Below, in pieces: positions 34,359 to 43,139 of a stretch of DNA of 64,000 bases (position 1 is the stretch's first letter; each line of letters begins with the position of its first letter). The position numbers and the translations under genes are program-made. The DNA is from Sphingomonas sp. (GTDB lineage: Bacteria; Pseudomonadota; Alphaproteobacteria; Sphingomonadales; Sphingomonadaceae). A model generated the notes under the pieces. It was not told where the DNA came from and searched no databases. It worked only from the letters and a program-made list of their open reading frames with translations. The stretch spans positions 1,578,995 through 1,642,994 of the forward strand of contig JAHBZH010000001.1 of NCBI GenBank assembly GCA_019635535.1, given 5' to 3'.

Positions 34359-35122
34359 CGCCCGTAAAGCTCCGCCAGCCCCGCCAGCGAGGCGTCGTGC
34401 GTCAGGTCGAGGTGGAGCGGCGTCACCGTCACATAGCCGTCGGCGATCGCTTCCAGATCGGTGCTGTGGGCGGGGGTCTGAACGATGGGGCCGAGCCCGA
34501 ACCAGTAATAATTGTAGCCGCGCGGATCGGTGCGTTGGACGATGCGGGTGCGGCCATAGTCGCGGATGCCCTGGCGCACGACCCGAACGCCCTTCACCGC
34601 GCTGGCCGGCAACGCGGGGAAGTTGACGTTGACCAGGGTGCGCGGCGCCAGCGTCGCGCCGATCAGCGGCTTCAGCACCTCGTCGGCCCAGGCCTCGGCG
34701 GCGGCGAAGGGGACGGTGTCGCCCATGCCTTCCCTTGCATAGCTTTGCGACAGCGCGATCGACGGGATGCCGGCCAGCGCTCCTTCCATCGCGGCGGAGA
34801 CGGTACCCGAATAGGTGACGTCCTCGCCCAGATTGGCGCCGCGATTGACGCCGGAGAGGATCAGGTCCGGCGGCGTGTCCTTCAGGATATGGGCCAGGCC
34901 CATCATCACCGCGTCGGTCGGCGTGCCGGTGACGCTGAAGCGCCGTTCGCCATGCTTGCGCAGCCGCACCGGCTGGGTCAGCGTCAGCGAATGGCCGGCG
35001 CCGGATTGCTCCTCGGCCGGCGCCACGATCCAGATGTCCTCGGAAAATTCCCGGGCGATCCGCTCCAGGACCGCCAGGCCCGGCGCGTTCACGCCGTCAT
35101 CGTTGGTGAGCAGGATACGCAT
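34355..35122 (-). CDS. surE: 5'/3'-nucleotidase SurE
   Basis: A 255-aa metal-dependent nucleotidase starting MRILLTNDDGVNAPGL with the Asp-Asp pair of the metal site, GAGHSLTLTQP, and ILSGVNRGANLGEDV with Ser and Asn ligands. It hydrolyses nucleoside monophosphates and is linked to stationary-phase survival. Translationally coupled to the channel gene. Confidence 0.97.
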   Translation of the reverse strand: MRILLTNDDGVNAPGLAVLERIAREFSEDIWIVAPAEEQSGAGHSLTLTQPVRLRKHGERRFSVTGTPTDAVMMGLAHILKDTPPDLILSGVNRGANLGEDVTYSGTVSAAMEGALAGIPSIALSQSYAREGMGDTVPFAAAEAWADEVLKPLIGATLAPRTLVNVNFPALPASAVKGVRVVRQGIRDYGRTRIVQRTDPRGYNYYWFGLGPIVQTPAHSTDLEAIADGYVTVTPLHLDLTHDASLAGLAELYGR

Positions 35123-35180
35123 CGCGCATCGCTATGCCGGGACGCCGCGGCGCGGGCAACCGCCCGCGCGCTTTCGCCTT

Positions 35181-35222
35181 CGGAAAACAAAAGACCCCGC
35201 CCAAGGGGACAAGGGCGGGGTC
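35181..35222 (-). terminator. Intrinsic terminator after the Ser-rich protein gene
   Basis: A perfect 10-bp GC-rich stem (GACCCCGCCC and GGGCGGGGTC) with a 10-nt loop. On the minus strand it is followed by TTTTGTTTTCC. It lies 24 nt after the stop of the leftward gene. Confidence 0.9.
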
Positions 35223-35245
35223 ATATTCGCGCGGCGGCAGCCAGC

Positions 35246-36289
35246 TCAGACCGCGCGTTTTGCAAGCCTCCGGCGCGCCACCAGGGCGGCCGCGGCCGCG
35301 CCGAACAGCAGCACCATCGGCGGCGCCGGCACCGGCGTGCCGCCGCTCGAGCTCGACGAGGAGCCGCCGCTGGACGACGATGACGACGAGGAACTGGTCG
35401 AAGACGAGCTCGACGAGGAGCCGGAGCTGTTTCCCGAGCTGCTCGACGTGCTGCCCGAGGAACCGAAGCTGCTGGAGCCGCCGGTCGCGCCCGAGCTCGA
35501 CCCGCTGCTGCTCGACGACGAGGACGACGAGGAGCTGGACGAGGAGGAGCCGCTGCTGCCCGATGCGCTGCTGCCGGAGCTGCCCGAAGAACCGGATGAG
35601 CCCGACGAGCCGCTGCTGCCGTGACTGGAGCTGCCGTGACCGGGCTTGCCGCCGGTCGAGCCGCCGGAGCTGGATGAGGACGAGCTCGACGAGGAGGAAC
35701 TGGAGCTGCTCGAGCTGGACGACGAGGACGAGCTGCCGCCGGTCGAGGTCGAAGTCGAACCGCCCGACGTGGAGGTCGAGCCGCCCGAGGTCGAGGTCGA
35801 GCCGCCCGAGGTCGAGGTCGAGCCGCCCGACGTGGAGGTCGAGCTGCCGCCCGACGAGGTCGAGACGGTGATCGTGGTCGTGCCGCCGGACGACGTGCTG
35901 CCGCCAAAGAAGCCGCCCGAGAAGAAGCCGCCGAAACCGCCGCCGAAGCCGCCCGAACCGCCGATCACGATCGGCACGCCGCCGCCGCTGCTCGTCACCA
36001 CCGGCGGGGGCGGAGGCGGGGGCGGTGCGAAGACCGGCGCGACGGTGTTGTTGATGACGGGCGGTGCCGCCGGCGCGACGCAGGTGACGCGCCGCACGGT
36101 GCGGCGCACCTGGCGCTGCCTGGGCGGGGTTGCCCGGGCGCGGGCGGGCTTGGCCTTGGCCTGCTTGACGATCGCCGGGCGGGCCGGCGGGTTCTCGGCG
36201 ACATGGACGGCGCCGCCGCCGACCACCGCGCCGCCGACGGTGCAGGCGCACAGTTTCGCGAGGGCCATACGTACCGACATAACCAGCAT
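35246..36289 (-). CDS. Ser/Gly-rich surface protein with PEP-CTERM-like sorting signal
   Basis: A protein of about 347 aa. An N-terminal hydrophobic segment with an Ala/Gly-rich core suggests export. It continues through a basic stretch, a Pro run, and a Gly/Phe-rich segment, then more than 150 residues of Ser/Gly/Thr repeats: five units of the type STSTSGG, then long poly-Ser blocks. The C-terminus TPVPAPPMVLLFGAAAAALV followed by ARRR matches a PEP-CTERM-type tripartite signal (VPAP variant, membrane helix, Arg cluster), which is cut by an exosortase. No exosortase gene is in this window. Start chosen at 36289 with AGGA upstream. The repeat tract is probably length-variable. Confidence 0.8.
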   Translation of the reverse strand: MLVMSVRMALAKLCACTVGGAVVGGGAVHVAENPPARPAIVKQAKAKPARARATPPRQRQVRRTVRRVTCVAPAAPPVINNTVAPVFAPPPPPPPPVVTSSGGGVPIVIGGSGGFGGGFGGFFSGGFFGGSTSSGGTTTITVSTSSGGSSTSTSGGSTSTSGGSTSTSGGSTSTSGGSTSTSTGGSSSSSSSSSSSSSSSSSSSSSSSGGSTGGKPGHGSSSHGSSGSSGSSGSSGSSGSSASGSSGSSSSSSSSSSSSSSSGSSSGATGGSSSFGSSGSTSSSSGNSSGSSSSSSSTSSSSSSSSSGGSSSSSSGGTPVPAPPMVLLFGAAAAALVARRRLAKRAV

Positions 36290-36733
36290 CCCGTTCCTGG
36301 CCGGCGGGCGGCGGGTCGCATGATCCCTGTTGCCCGTTCGCGCGCCGGCGTGGCGATGGGCGAGCAGATGCAGAGCCTTGGGAGCGGCGCAAGCGCGTTG
36401 GCCGTTTGCGGGCCCGATTCTGGTCCGCGGCGCCGCTTCCGTCCCATTCATGCACAGCTTCGCGCTCCGGATGAATGTCGGGCGGGGCCGGCGCGCGCCG
36501 ACAGGGCGGTCGATTCGGGTCCATGGCGCCGATTCGCGGCCTCCCACCGGGCATCGTGGCGGCATGCCCGCGTAACGATGTCGGATTCTCGCCCCGTTTG
36601 AGTGACTTGTGCGGCCCTTGCGGCGAAGCTATAGGCGCGCTGGGGCGGGCTGTTAACGATTGTGTCAGGTGCGCATGTGCATGCCCCATATCGAACCCTC
36701 GGCCCCGGCCGGGCGGCGAAGAGTGGAGGGGTA
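36290..36733. other. Gene-free divergent intergenic region upstream of dksA
   Basis: About 440 nt without a convincing gene on either strand. Short frames here lack ribosome-binding sites and family resemblance. It carries the divergent control region of the Ser-rich protein (leftward) and dksA (rightward), including the promoter at 36607-36635. No repeat or palindrome stands out. Confidence 0.6.
36607..36635 (+). promoter_or_regulatory. Probable dksA promoter
   Basis: TTGTGC, a 17-nt spacer, then TATAGG, giving a sigma-70-like promoter about 100 nt before the dksA start. Inferred by eye only. Confidence 0.5.
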
Positions 36734-37174
36734 ATGGCTACGCTTCACAGTGACGCTTTCGATTTCGAATCCAGTGGCGGCTATCGTCCGACCGCCAACG
36801 AAGACTTCATGAATCCCGATCAGCTCGCTTATTTCCGCGCCAAGCTGCTTGGCTGGAAGGATGCCATCGTGCGGGAATCGCGCGAGACGATGGCCGAGCT
36901 CGCCAATGGCCCGATCCAGGAAGCCGATCTCACCGATCGCGCCTCGAGCGAAACCGACTGGGGCATCCACCTGCGCACCCGCGATCGCCAGCGCAAGCTG
37001 ATCTCCAAGATCGACGCGGCGCTGAAGCGGATCGAGCTGGGCGAATATGGCTTTTGCGAAGTCACCGGCGAGCCGATCAGCCTCGCCCGGCTGGAAGCCC
37101 GCCCGATCGCGACGATGACGGTGGAGGCGCAGGAGCGCCACGAGAAGAACGAGCGGATTTCGCGAGACGACTAG
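36734..37174 (+). CDS. dksA: RNA polymerase-binding protein DksA
   Basis: A 146-aa DksA. The coiled-coil domain has the tip region with ADLTDRASSETDWGI, and the fold ends with YGFCEVTGEPISLARLEARP. The zinc-binding four-Cys motif of E. coli DksA is mostly lost: a single Cys remains, and the second pair is replaced. This zinc-free type is normal for many alphaproteobacteria and resembles DksA2-type proteins. With ppGpp it adjusts rRNA and amino-acid promoters. GTGGAGGGG lies upstream of the ATG. Confidence 0.95.
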   Translation: MATLHSDAFDFESSGGYRPTANEDFMNPDQLAYFRAKLLGWKDAIVRESRETMAELANGPIQEADLTDRASSETDWGIHLRTRDRQRKLISKIDAALKRIELGEYGFCEVTGEPISLARLEARPIATMTVEAQERHEKNERISRDD

Positions 37175-37213
37175 ATTCCGCTTCGGCGAAACCGAACAAC
37201 AAGTCATGCAACG

Positions 37214-37243
37214 AAAAACGCCCCGGGATTCCGGGGCGTTTTT
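37214..37243. terminator. Bidirectional terminator between dksA and DUF465 gene
   Basis: A 13-bp perfect stem (AAAAACGCCCCGG and CCGGGGCGTTTTT) with a 4-nt loop. A and T runs at the two stem ends make it work for both dksA (rightward) and the DUF465 gene (leftward). Confidence 0.92.
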
Positions 37244-37287
37244 CGAATGGATCGGGGCTGGATGGTCCCCGAACGCGGGGCGCCCGG

Positions 37288-37446
37288 TCAATGAAGTCCG
37301 GCGATCTCTTCCTTGATCCTGAGCTTTTCCTTCTTGAGTCGGTTGAGCGTCGCCGCGTCGGGCATGGGCCGTTGGGTTTCTTCGCTGATCTGGGCTTCGA
37401 GCCCCGCGTGCCTGGCCTGGAGTGCCGAAACGTGCGCCTGGTGCAT
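37288..37446 (-). CDS. DUF465 (YdcH-like) small protein
   Basis: A 52-aa helical protein. It starts MHQAHVSALQARHAGLEAQI and ends with LNRLKKEKLRIKEEI, the DUF465 core shared with E. coli YdcH. It is a short two-helix hairpin of unknown function. It is convergent with dksA across a shared terminator. A second DUF465 gene is encoded divergently at 37599. Confidence 0.88.
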   Translation of the reverse strand: MHQAHVSALQARHAGLEAQISEETQRPMPDAATLNRLKKEKLRIKEEIAGLH

Positions 37447-37598
37447 ACCCGTCTCCTCTACCTGATAAGGGCGACTTATCTAAGCACGTTGCGGCGCGCT
37501 TGTCTCCCCGATTCCGGCCCGTCCATCGGATATGTACGGCGCCTCGCCGAAGGTCTATCCTTGCCGGGTTAAGGATGGATGTGGAGCGAGGGCAGCCG

Positions 37599-37826
37599 AT
37601 GGAAGGAAACGGTTCGGACACGCAACATCCCGGCGCTGAGGATCCGGCATCGCGACTCGCGGCCCTGCGCCTCGAGCACCGGGATCTCGACAATGCGATC
37701 GATGCGTTGCGCGGCATGGCGTCGCCCGATCAGCTGCAGATCGCGCGACTCAAGAAACGCAAGCTCCGGCTCAAGGACGAGATCGCGTTGCTGGAGGATC
37801 TGAGGGTTCCGGACATCATCGCCTGA
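37599..37826 (+). CDS. DUF465 (YdcH-like) small protein, second copy
   Basis: A 75-aa protein with an acidic N-terminus and the core LRLEHRDLDNAIDALR, then QIARLKKRKLRLKDEIALLE, matching the family. An ATG eight codons upstream (37575) is possible but has poor spacing to its ribosome-binding site. Divergent from the first DUF465 gene across 150 nt. Function unknown. Confidence 0.85.
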   Translation: MEGNGSDTQHPGAEDPASRLAALRLEHRDLDNAIDALRGMASPDQLQIARLKKRKLRLKDEIALLEDLRVPDIIA

Positions 37827-37930
37827 TCGCCGTTCGTGGGGCGCAACGGGTCGTCCGTCGAAAAACCGCGCGGGAACGCGCGCACGAGGTGTAGGGTTCG
37901 CGTCGTTCCATTGGATTGATGGAGGTCGCC

Positions 37931-38491
37931 ATGCTGAAAAGATCACTTTTCCTGGCCGGAGGGGCGATGCTCGCCGCCGGCGCGGCTCATGCCCAGAGCA
38001 TTACGGTGCTCGGCACCAATGCCGATGCGATGGCCTGCTATCGCGCCGCCGATTCGGAATTGCGGCGGCCGGACGCGGTGCGGATTTGCGGCGCCGCGCT
38101 CGCCAGCCGCGATCTTAACGACCGCGATCGGATGGCGACGTTCGTGAACCGGGGCATCGTCCAGTTCCGGCTGGACAACCAGAATGCCGCGATCGCCGAT
38201 TTCGACGCCGCGCTGACGATCGAGCCGGGGCAGCCGGACGCGCTGATCAACCGGGGCATCGCGATGATCGCCGGCGGCGCAGATCTCGGCGCGGCGACGG
38301 CGACGATCGAACAAGGCTTGGCGGGCCGTCCGCAGCGGCCCTGGGTCGGCTATTACGGATTGGCCGTCGCGCATGAGCTGGCCGGCCGCGACGCGCAGGC
38401 CTATCGCGATTATCGGCGTGCGCGGGACATGAGGCCGGGCTGGAGCCCCGCCGAGCTGGCTCTGTCGCGATTCACCGTGCGCGGCTTCTGA
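37931..38491 (+). CDS. Periplasmic TPR protein
   Basis: A 186-aa protein with a signal peptide (MLKRSLFLAGGAMLAAGAAH, cleavage after AHA) and two to three tetratricopeptide repeats, seen in ATFVNRGIVQFRLDNQNAAI and DALINRGIAMIAGGADLG. GGAGG precedes the ATG. TPRs bind protein partners; no specific partner is evident. Confidence 0.85.
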   Translation: MLKRSLFLAGGAMLAAGAAHAQSITVLGTNADAMACYRAADSELRRPDAVRICGAALASRDLNDRDRMATFVNRGIVQFRLDNQNAAIADFDAALTIEPGQPDALINRGIAMIAGGADLGAATATIEQGLAGRPQRPWVGYYGLAVAHELAGRDAQAYRDYRRARDMRPGWSPAELALSRFTVRGF

Positions 38492-38608
38492 TCCGCGCCC
38501 GGTAATTTCCGTCCGATCCCCGGCCAGTTTCGGGACAGGGCCGGGGACGGCCGCGCGAACCGGTTTTTCGCAATTCCCGCCGCCGCCGGGCTGTGGCAGG
38601 TATCGGCC

Positions 38609-39049
38609 ATGGCGGAACTCACTCCCAAGCTGATCGACGGCCTCTATGTCGAGGCGATGGTGCTGGCCGACGAGGCCCGCGCCTATTTCGATCGCACGGC
38701 CCGCGACGACCGGCTGACGCTCGATCCCGGCGATCGGGTCGGCTTTTCCTGCGAATCGCTGAAGGTGACGACGCGGCTGATGCACGTCATCGCCTGGCTG
38801 CTCACCCAGCGCGCCGTCGCCGCCGGCGAGCTGTCGCGGATCGAGGCCGGGCAATCCGAACGGCGACTCGGCGAGGCGTCGGACAGCGATGCCGATCTGG
38901 TCCGCCGCCTGCCCGAACACGCGGTCGATCTCATCCGCGCCAGCGAAGAACTCTACGATCGCGTGCGCCGCCTCGACAACAGCGCCTTCGCCGCCCCGGC
39001 GGGCAGCCCGGTGCGCAGCCTCTTGAGCCGGCTGGAGCGTTCGCTCTAG
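38609..39049 (+). CDS. DUF1465 family protein
   Basis: A 146-aa helical protein of the alphaproteobacterial DUF1465 family. It has RDDRLTLDPGDRVGFSCESL, then LKVTTRLMHVIAWLLTQRAV, a typical conserved block. Cytoplasmic, function unknown. It is followed 9 nt later by the hydrolase gene, so the two are cotranscribed. Confidence 0.88.
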   Translation: MAELTPKLIDGLYVEAMVLADEARAYFDRTARDDRLTLDPGDRVGFSCESLKVTTRLMHVIAWLLTQRAVAAGELSRIEAGQSERRLGEASDSDADLVRRLPEHAVDLIRASEELYDRVRRLDNSAFAAPAGSPVRSLLSRLERSL

Positions 39050-39058
39050 AGCGAACGC

Positions 39059-39817
39059 ATGTCCGAGACTCCGAAGACCTCCATTTTCATCGCCGGCGAC
39101 GGCGTCGAGCTGGCCTGGCACGAGCTGGGCACGGGCCGGCCGCTGGTGCTGATCCACGGCTATGTCTCGAACGCCCAGGTCAACTGGCTGCGCTACGGCC
39201 ATGCCCGCCTGCTCGCCGATGCGGGCTTTCGGGTGATCATGCCGGACCTGCGCGGCCACGGGCGGAGCGGCAAGCCGCACGATCCGGCGCATTATCCGCC
39301 CGATCGGCTCGCCGATGACGGCTTCGATCTCGTCGCCCATCTCGGCCTCGCCGACTATGATCTCGCCGGTTATTCGCTCGGCGGGCGCACGGCGGTGCGA
39401 ATGCTGGCGCGCGGCGCGTCGCCGGGCCGGGCGGTGCTGTGCGGCATGGGCCTGGACGGCATTCTGAACACGCACGGCCGCGGCGGCTATTTCCGCAACG
39501 TGCTGACCCATCTCGGCAGCTTTCAGCGCGGCACGTCGGAATGGATGACCGAGGCGTTCCTGAAGACCACCGGCGGCGATCCAGACGCCCTGCTCCTTGT
39601 CCTCGACACCTTCGTCGACACCAGCCGGGCGGAGCTGGCCGCGATCGACCTGCCGGTGCTGGTCGTCACCGGCGCCGAGGACGACGACAACGGCTCGGGC
39701 GCAGCGCTGGCCGAGGCGATCCCGGGCGCGCGCTTCGAGGAGATTCCCGGCAATCATATGAGCGCCGTGATGAAGCCCGAACTGGGCCGCGCGATCGCCG
39801 ATTTTCTGGAGCGTTGA
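39059..39817 (+). CDS. Alpha/beta hydrolase
   Basis: A 252-aa hydrolase with the oxyanion segment LIHGYVSNAQ, DLRGHGRSGKP, the nucleophile elbow GYSLGGRTA (Ser), a late Asp (TGAEDD) and the catalytic His in GNHMSAV. The family is broad (esterase, lipase or thioesterase-like); the substrate is unknown. Confidence 0.92.
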   Translation: MSETPKTSIFIAGDGVELAWHELGTGRPLVLIHGYVSNAQVNWLRYGHARLLADAGFRVIMPDLRGHGRSGKPHDPAHYPPDRLADDGFDLVAHLGLADYDLAGYSLGGRTAVRMLARGASPGRAVLCGMGLDGILNTHGRGGYFRNVLTHLGSFQRGTSEWMTEAFLKTTGGDPDALLLVLDTFVDTSRAELAAIDLPVLVVTGAEDDDNGSGAALAEAIPGARFEEIPGNHMSAVMKPELGRAIADFLER

Positions 39818-39877
39818 CCGGGAACCGGAGCAGGTTCAGAAGCGTCGTCATTCAACGTCTTGGTTGAGGATGCCCCC

Positions 39878-41746
39878 ATGAAAAGCTCCGCTTCCGCGCT
39901 CGCCATCGCGCTGTGCGCCGGTCTCGCCGTGGTCGGCTGCGCCGCCGCCACCGCCGCCAGCCAGTCCGGCGCCAACACGCCCGCCACCTACCGCAAGGCC
40001 GCGCCGCCCACCGCCGCCGACGCCCGCGCCTTCGTCGAGCGGGCCGAGCGCGAGTTGGGCGAGTTCGGCGTGATCAATGCCCGCGCCCAGTGGGTGAATT
40101 CGACCTACATCACCCAGGACACCGACGCGCTCGCCGCCTATTTCGGCACGATCGACACCGAGATGCGCGTGCGTCTCGCCAACGATGCGGCGCGCTATGC
40201 GAACGCCTCCGGGCTCGATGCCGAAACGCGGCGCAAGCTCGACATGCTGCGTGCCAGCCTGACCCTGCCGGCGCCGACCACGCAGGGCGCGGCGGCGGAG
40301 CTCAACCGCATCTCCACCGATCTTTCCTCCCAATATGGCCGGGGCCGCGGCACGATGGCCGGCGAGACGCTGACCGGCAACGAGATCGAGGCGCGGATGG
40401 GCACGGTCCGCGATCCCGCCCAGCTGCGCGAGATGTGGACGAGCTGGAACGACAATGTCGGCTCGCCCATGCGACCCCAATATGCCCGGATGACCGAGAT
40501 CGCCAACGAAGGCGCGCGCGCGCTCGGCTTCGCCGACACGGGCGCGATGTGGCGCTCCAAATATGACATGAGCCCGGACGAATTCGCGGCGCTGACCGAG
40601 CGTCTGTGGACCGAAGTGCGGCCGCTCTACGAGCAGATCCACTGCTTCGCCCGTGCCGGCCTCAACCGCGCCTATGGCAATGACGTGCAGCCCGCCACCG
40701 GCCCGATCCGCGCCGATCTGCTCGGCAATCTGTGGGCGCAGGAATGGGGCAATATCTACGACGTGGTCGCGCCCCGGGGCGCGAGCGGGCAGGCGCCCTA
40801 CGATCTCACCCGCCTGCTCGAACAGGCGAACTATACGCCGGAGCGGATCGTCCGGCAGGGCGAGAGCTTCTTCTCCTCGCTGGGCTTCGCGCCGCTGCCC
40901 GAGACCTTCTGGGAGCGCTCGATGATCACCCAGCCGCGCGACCGCGAGGTGATCTGCCATGCCTCCGCCTGGGATGTCGATAATGTCGAGGATCTGCGCA
41001 TCAAGATGTGCACGCGCGTGAACGCCGACGATTTCGTCACCGTCCATCACGAGCTGGGCCACAATTACTACCAGCGCGCCTACAACCGGCAGCCCTATCT
41101 CTACCTCGACAGCGCCAATGACGGCTTCCACGAGGCGATCGGCGACATGATCGCGCTGTCGGTGACGCCGGAATATCTCGTCGAGATCGGCCTCTTGCAG
41201 CGCAACCAGATGCCGAACGAGTCGCAGGACCGCGCGCTGCTGCTGCGCCAGGCGCTCGACAAGATCGCCTTCCTGCCTTTCGGCCTGCTCGTCGATCGCT
41301 ATCGCTGGGGCATCTTCTCCGGCCAGATTCCGGCGGGCGAGTATCAGGCGGCGTGGGATCGGATGCGGCTGCAATATCAGGGCATCGTCCCGCCCAGCCC
41401 GCGCAGCGAGGAGAATTTCGACGCCGGCGCCAAATATCATGTGCCGGCGAGCGTGCCCTACACCCGTTATTTCCTCGCCCGCATCCTCCAGTTCCAGTTC
41501 TACAAGGCGGCCTGCGACATCGCCGGCTGGCGGGGGCCGCTCCACCGCTGCTCCTTCTACGGCAATCGCGAGGTCGGCCGGCGGCTGAACGAGATGCTGG
41601 AAATGGGCGCCTCGCGGCCCTGGCCGGAGGCGCTGGAAGCCTTCACCGGCAGCCGTGAGATGTCGGCCGAGCCGATGGTCGAATATTTCCGCCCGCTGCT
41701 CGGCTGGCTGGAGGAGCAGAACCGGGGCCGGCAATGCGGCTGGTAG
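39878..41746 (+). CDS. M2 family peptidyl-dipeptidase lipoprotein (ACE-like)
   Basis: A 622-aa homologue of angiotensin-converting enzyme. The zinc motif is HHELGHNYY, with the third ligand Glu in DGFHEAIGDMIALS. A lipoprotein signal with lipobox VVGC near residue 25 would anchor it in a membrane facing the periplasm. It likely removes dipeptides from peptide C-termini. A start six codons upstream is less likely; this ATG has GAGGA upstream. The final 13 nt overlap the SIMPL gene. Confidence 0.94.
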   Translation: MKSSASALAIALCAGLAVVGCAAATAASQSGANTPATYRKAAPPTAADARAFVERAERELGEFGVINARAQWVNSTYITQDTDALAAYFGTIDTEMRVRLANDAARYANASGLDAETRRKLDMLRASLTLPAPTTQGAAAELNRISTDLSSQYGRGRGTMAGETLTGNEIEARMGTVRDPAQLREMWTSWNDNVGSPMRPQYARMTEIANEGARALGFADTGAMWRSKYDMSPDEFAALTERLWTEVRPLYEQIHCFARAGLNRAYGNDVQPATGPIRADLLGNLWAQEWGNIYDVVAPRGASGQAPYDLTRLLEQANYTPERIVRQGESFFSSLGFAPLPETFWERSMITQPRDREVICHASAWDVDNVEDLRIKMCTRVNADDFVTVHHELGHNYYQRAYNRQPYLYLDSANDGFHEAIGDMIALSVTPEYLVEIGLLQRNQMPNESQDRALLLRQALDKIAFLPFGLLVDRYRWGIFSGQIPAGEYQAAWDRMRLQYQGIVPPSPRSEENFDAGAKYHVPASVPYTRYFLARILQFQFYKAACDIAGWRGPLHRCSFYGNREVGRRLNEMLEMGASRPWPEALEAFTGSREMSAEPMVEYFRPLLGWLEEQNRGRQCGW

Positions 41747-42498
41747 GCGCCGCCCTTGTCGCGGCGGCCGCCTTTGGCGCGGCTACGGGATCGTTGCGTG
41801 CGCAGCCGGTCAGCGCCGCGCCGCTCGCGCCCGGCGAAGTCCTGCTCGAAATGAGCGTCACGGGGACGAGCCGGGTCCGCGCCGAGAGCGCACGCATCCT
41901 GGTGACGGTAAACGCCCGCGGCGCATCGCCGGTGGAGGCACGCACAGCCGTGGAGGCCATGGTTCAGCAGGTTGTCGGCATCGCCGAATCGGCTGGCGTC
42001 GCGGCGGCGGACATCCGTCCGGCGCGTCGTTCGGGTCCGGTTGGTTTTGTCGGCAACGAGGCCTTTCCCGATGATGAGACGCAATTGGCCATGATCGCGG
42101 CGCAGGCGCAGCAGGGGAGAAACTTCGCCTCGCGGGTGCTGGAGGTCGTGATCCGTGCGCCCGAGCGCGCCGATAGGGTCCGCGCGGCGCTGGAGGAGGC
42201 GGGCGTGGGCATGGTGTCGGCACCGATATATCGGGCCGATGACGAGGGCGCGGCCCGCCGTGCGGCCCGTGCCGATGCCCTGGCGAAGGCGCGCGCCGAC
42301 GCCGAGGCTTATGCGGCTTCTATCGGGATGCGGGTCGCGCGCATCGTCCGGATCAGTGAGCGGATGGGCGCCGAAGGCGTCGGCTGGACTGTGTTCGCGA
42401 CCATGATGCGGCAGGCCGCCGGAAATGAAGCCGTCGAGGGCAGCGAGGTGGAAACGCAGGTCCATCTGGCGGTCGATTTCGCGCTGGCCGCGCGATAG
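41734..42498 (+). CDS. SIMPL domain (DUF541) periplasmic protein
   Basis: A 254-aa protein with a signal peptide and a SIMPL domain: EVLLEMSVTGTSRVRAESAR, RSGPVGF, then ARRAARADALAKARADAEAY, the conserved helix. Members are oxidative-stress or envelope-associated proteins of uncertain role. It overlaps the M2 peptidase gene by 13 nt. Confidence 0.88.
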   Translation: MRLVGAALVAAAAFGAATGSLRAQPVSAAPLAPGEVLLEMSVTGTSRVRAESARILVTVNARGASPVEARTAVEAMVQQVVGIAESAGVAAADIRPARRSGPVGFVGNEAFPDDETQLAMIAAQAQQGRNFASRVLEVVIRAPERADRVRAALEEAGVGMVSAPIYRADDEGAARRAARADALAKARADAEAYAASIGMRVARIVRISERMGAEGVGWTVFATMMRQAAGNEAVEGSEVETQVHLAVDFALAAR

Positions 42499-42587
42499 CC
42501 GCAGCTCGCCGGATCGAAGCGAGCGCTGAATTGACGGCACGAGGGGCGGCCGCCATGGACACATCGCCTCGTCATTGGAGATCGTTC

Positions 42588-43133
42588 ATGCGGGCCGCTT
42601 TCGCCGCGCTTATCCTGCTTTCCGCCGTACCGGCCGTCGCCCAGGTCGCGGCCGGGCGGTTCAATCCGGCCGCGCCGGAGAATCGGCAGGTCGTGGCGGC
42701 CTTCACCTATGCCAGCGTCGAAAGCGTGCTGACCCAGATCGGCGCGCGCTTCGAGCGGCGCGGCACGGCGGAGCGCCCGGCGCTCGCCGTCACCTTCCCG
42801 AACAACCGCCAGGCGGCGATCCTGTTCGGCAGCTGCGAGGCGCAGGGTTGCAAGGCGATCAGCATCCAGTCGGTCTGGACCCGGCCGGAGGCGCTGCCGC
42901 CCGAACGGCTGGCCGCCGGCATCCAGACCTTCAATCAGCGCTACGCCTTCTCGCGCGGCTTCGTCACGCAGGACGGCCGCCCGGCGCTGCAACGTTACCT
43001 CACCGCCGATTACGGCTTCATCCGCGGCAATCTCGCGGTGAACCTGCTCGTCTTCGCCAATCAGGCCGAGCGGTTCGCGGTCGAGGTGCTGCGGCCGGCG
43101 CCGGCAAGCGCGCCGACCCGGCCACAGCCCTGA
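42588..43133 (+). CDS. Exported YbjN-like protein
   Basis: A 181-aa protein with a signal peptide (MRAAFAALILLSAVPAVAQ) and a YbjN-type body: AILFGSCEAQGCKAISIQS, then AAGIQTFNQRYAFSRGFVTQ, resembling the conserved NxRYRFGR region. The start at 42588 is preferred over 42555 because TTGGAG is well placed and the signal peptide begins there. Function unknown. Confidence 0.8.
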   Translation: MRAAFAALILLSAVPAVAQVAAGRFNPAAPENRQVVAAFTYASVESVLTQIGARFERRGTAERPALAVTFPNNRQAAILFGSCEAQGCKAISIQSVWTRPEALPPERLAAGIQTFNQRYAFSRGFVTQDGRPALQRYLTADYGFIRGNLAVNLLVFANQAERFAVEVLRPAPASAPTRPQP

Positions 43134-43139
43134 GCGCGC

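Noticed and set aside
35646..36323. Rightward frame rich in Glu, Asp, Pro and Val that looks like an acidic repeat protein
   Set aside because: It is the antisense reading of the Ser/Gly/Thr codon repeats in the leftward PEP-CTERM-like gene, with no ribosome-binding site or export signal.
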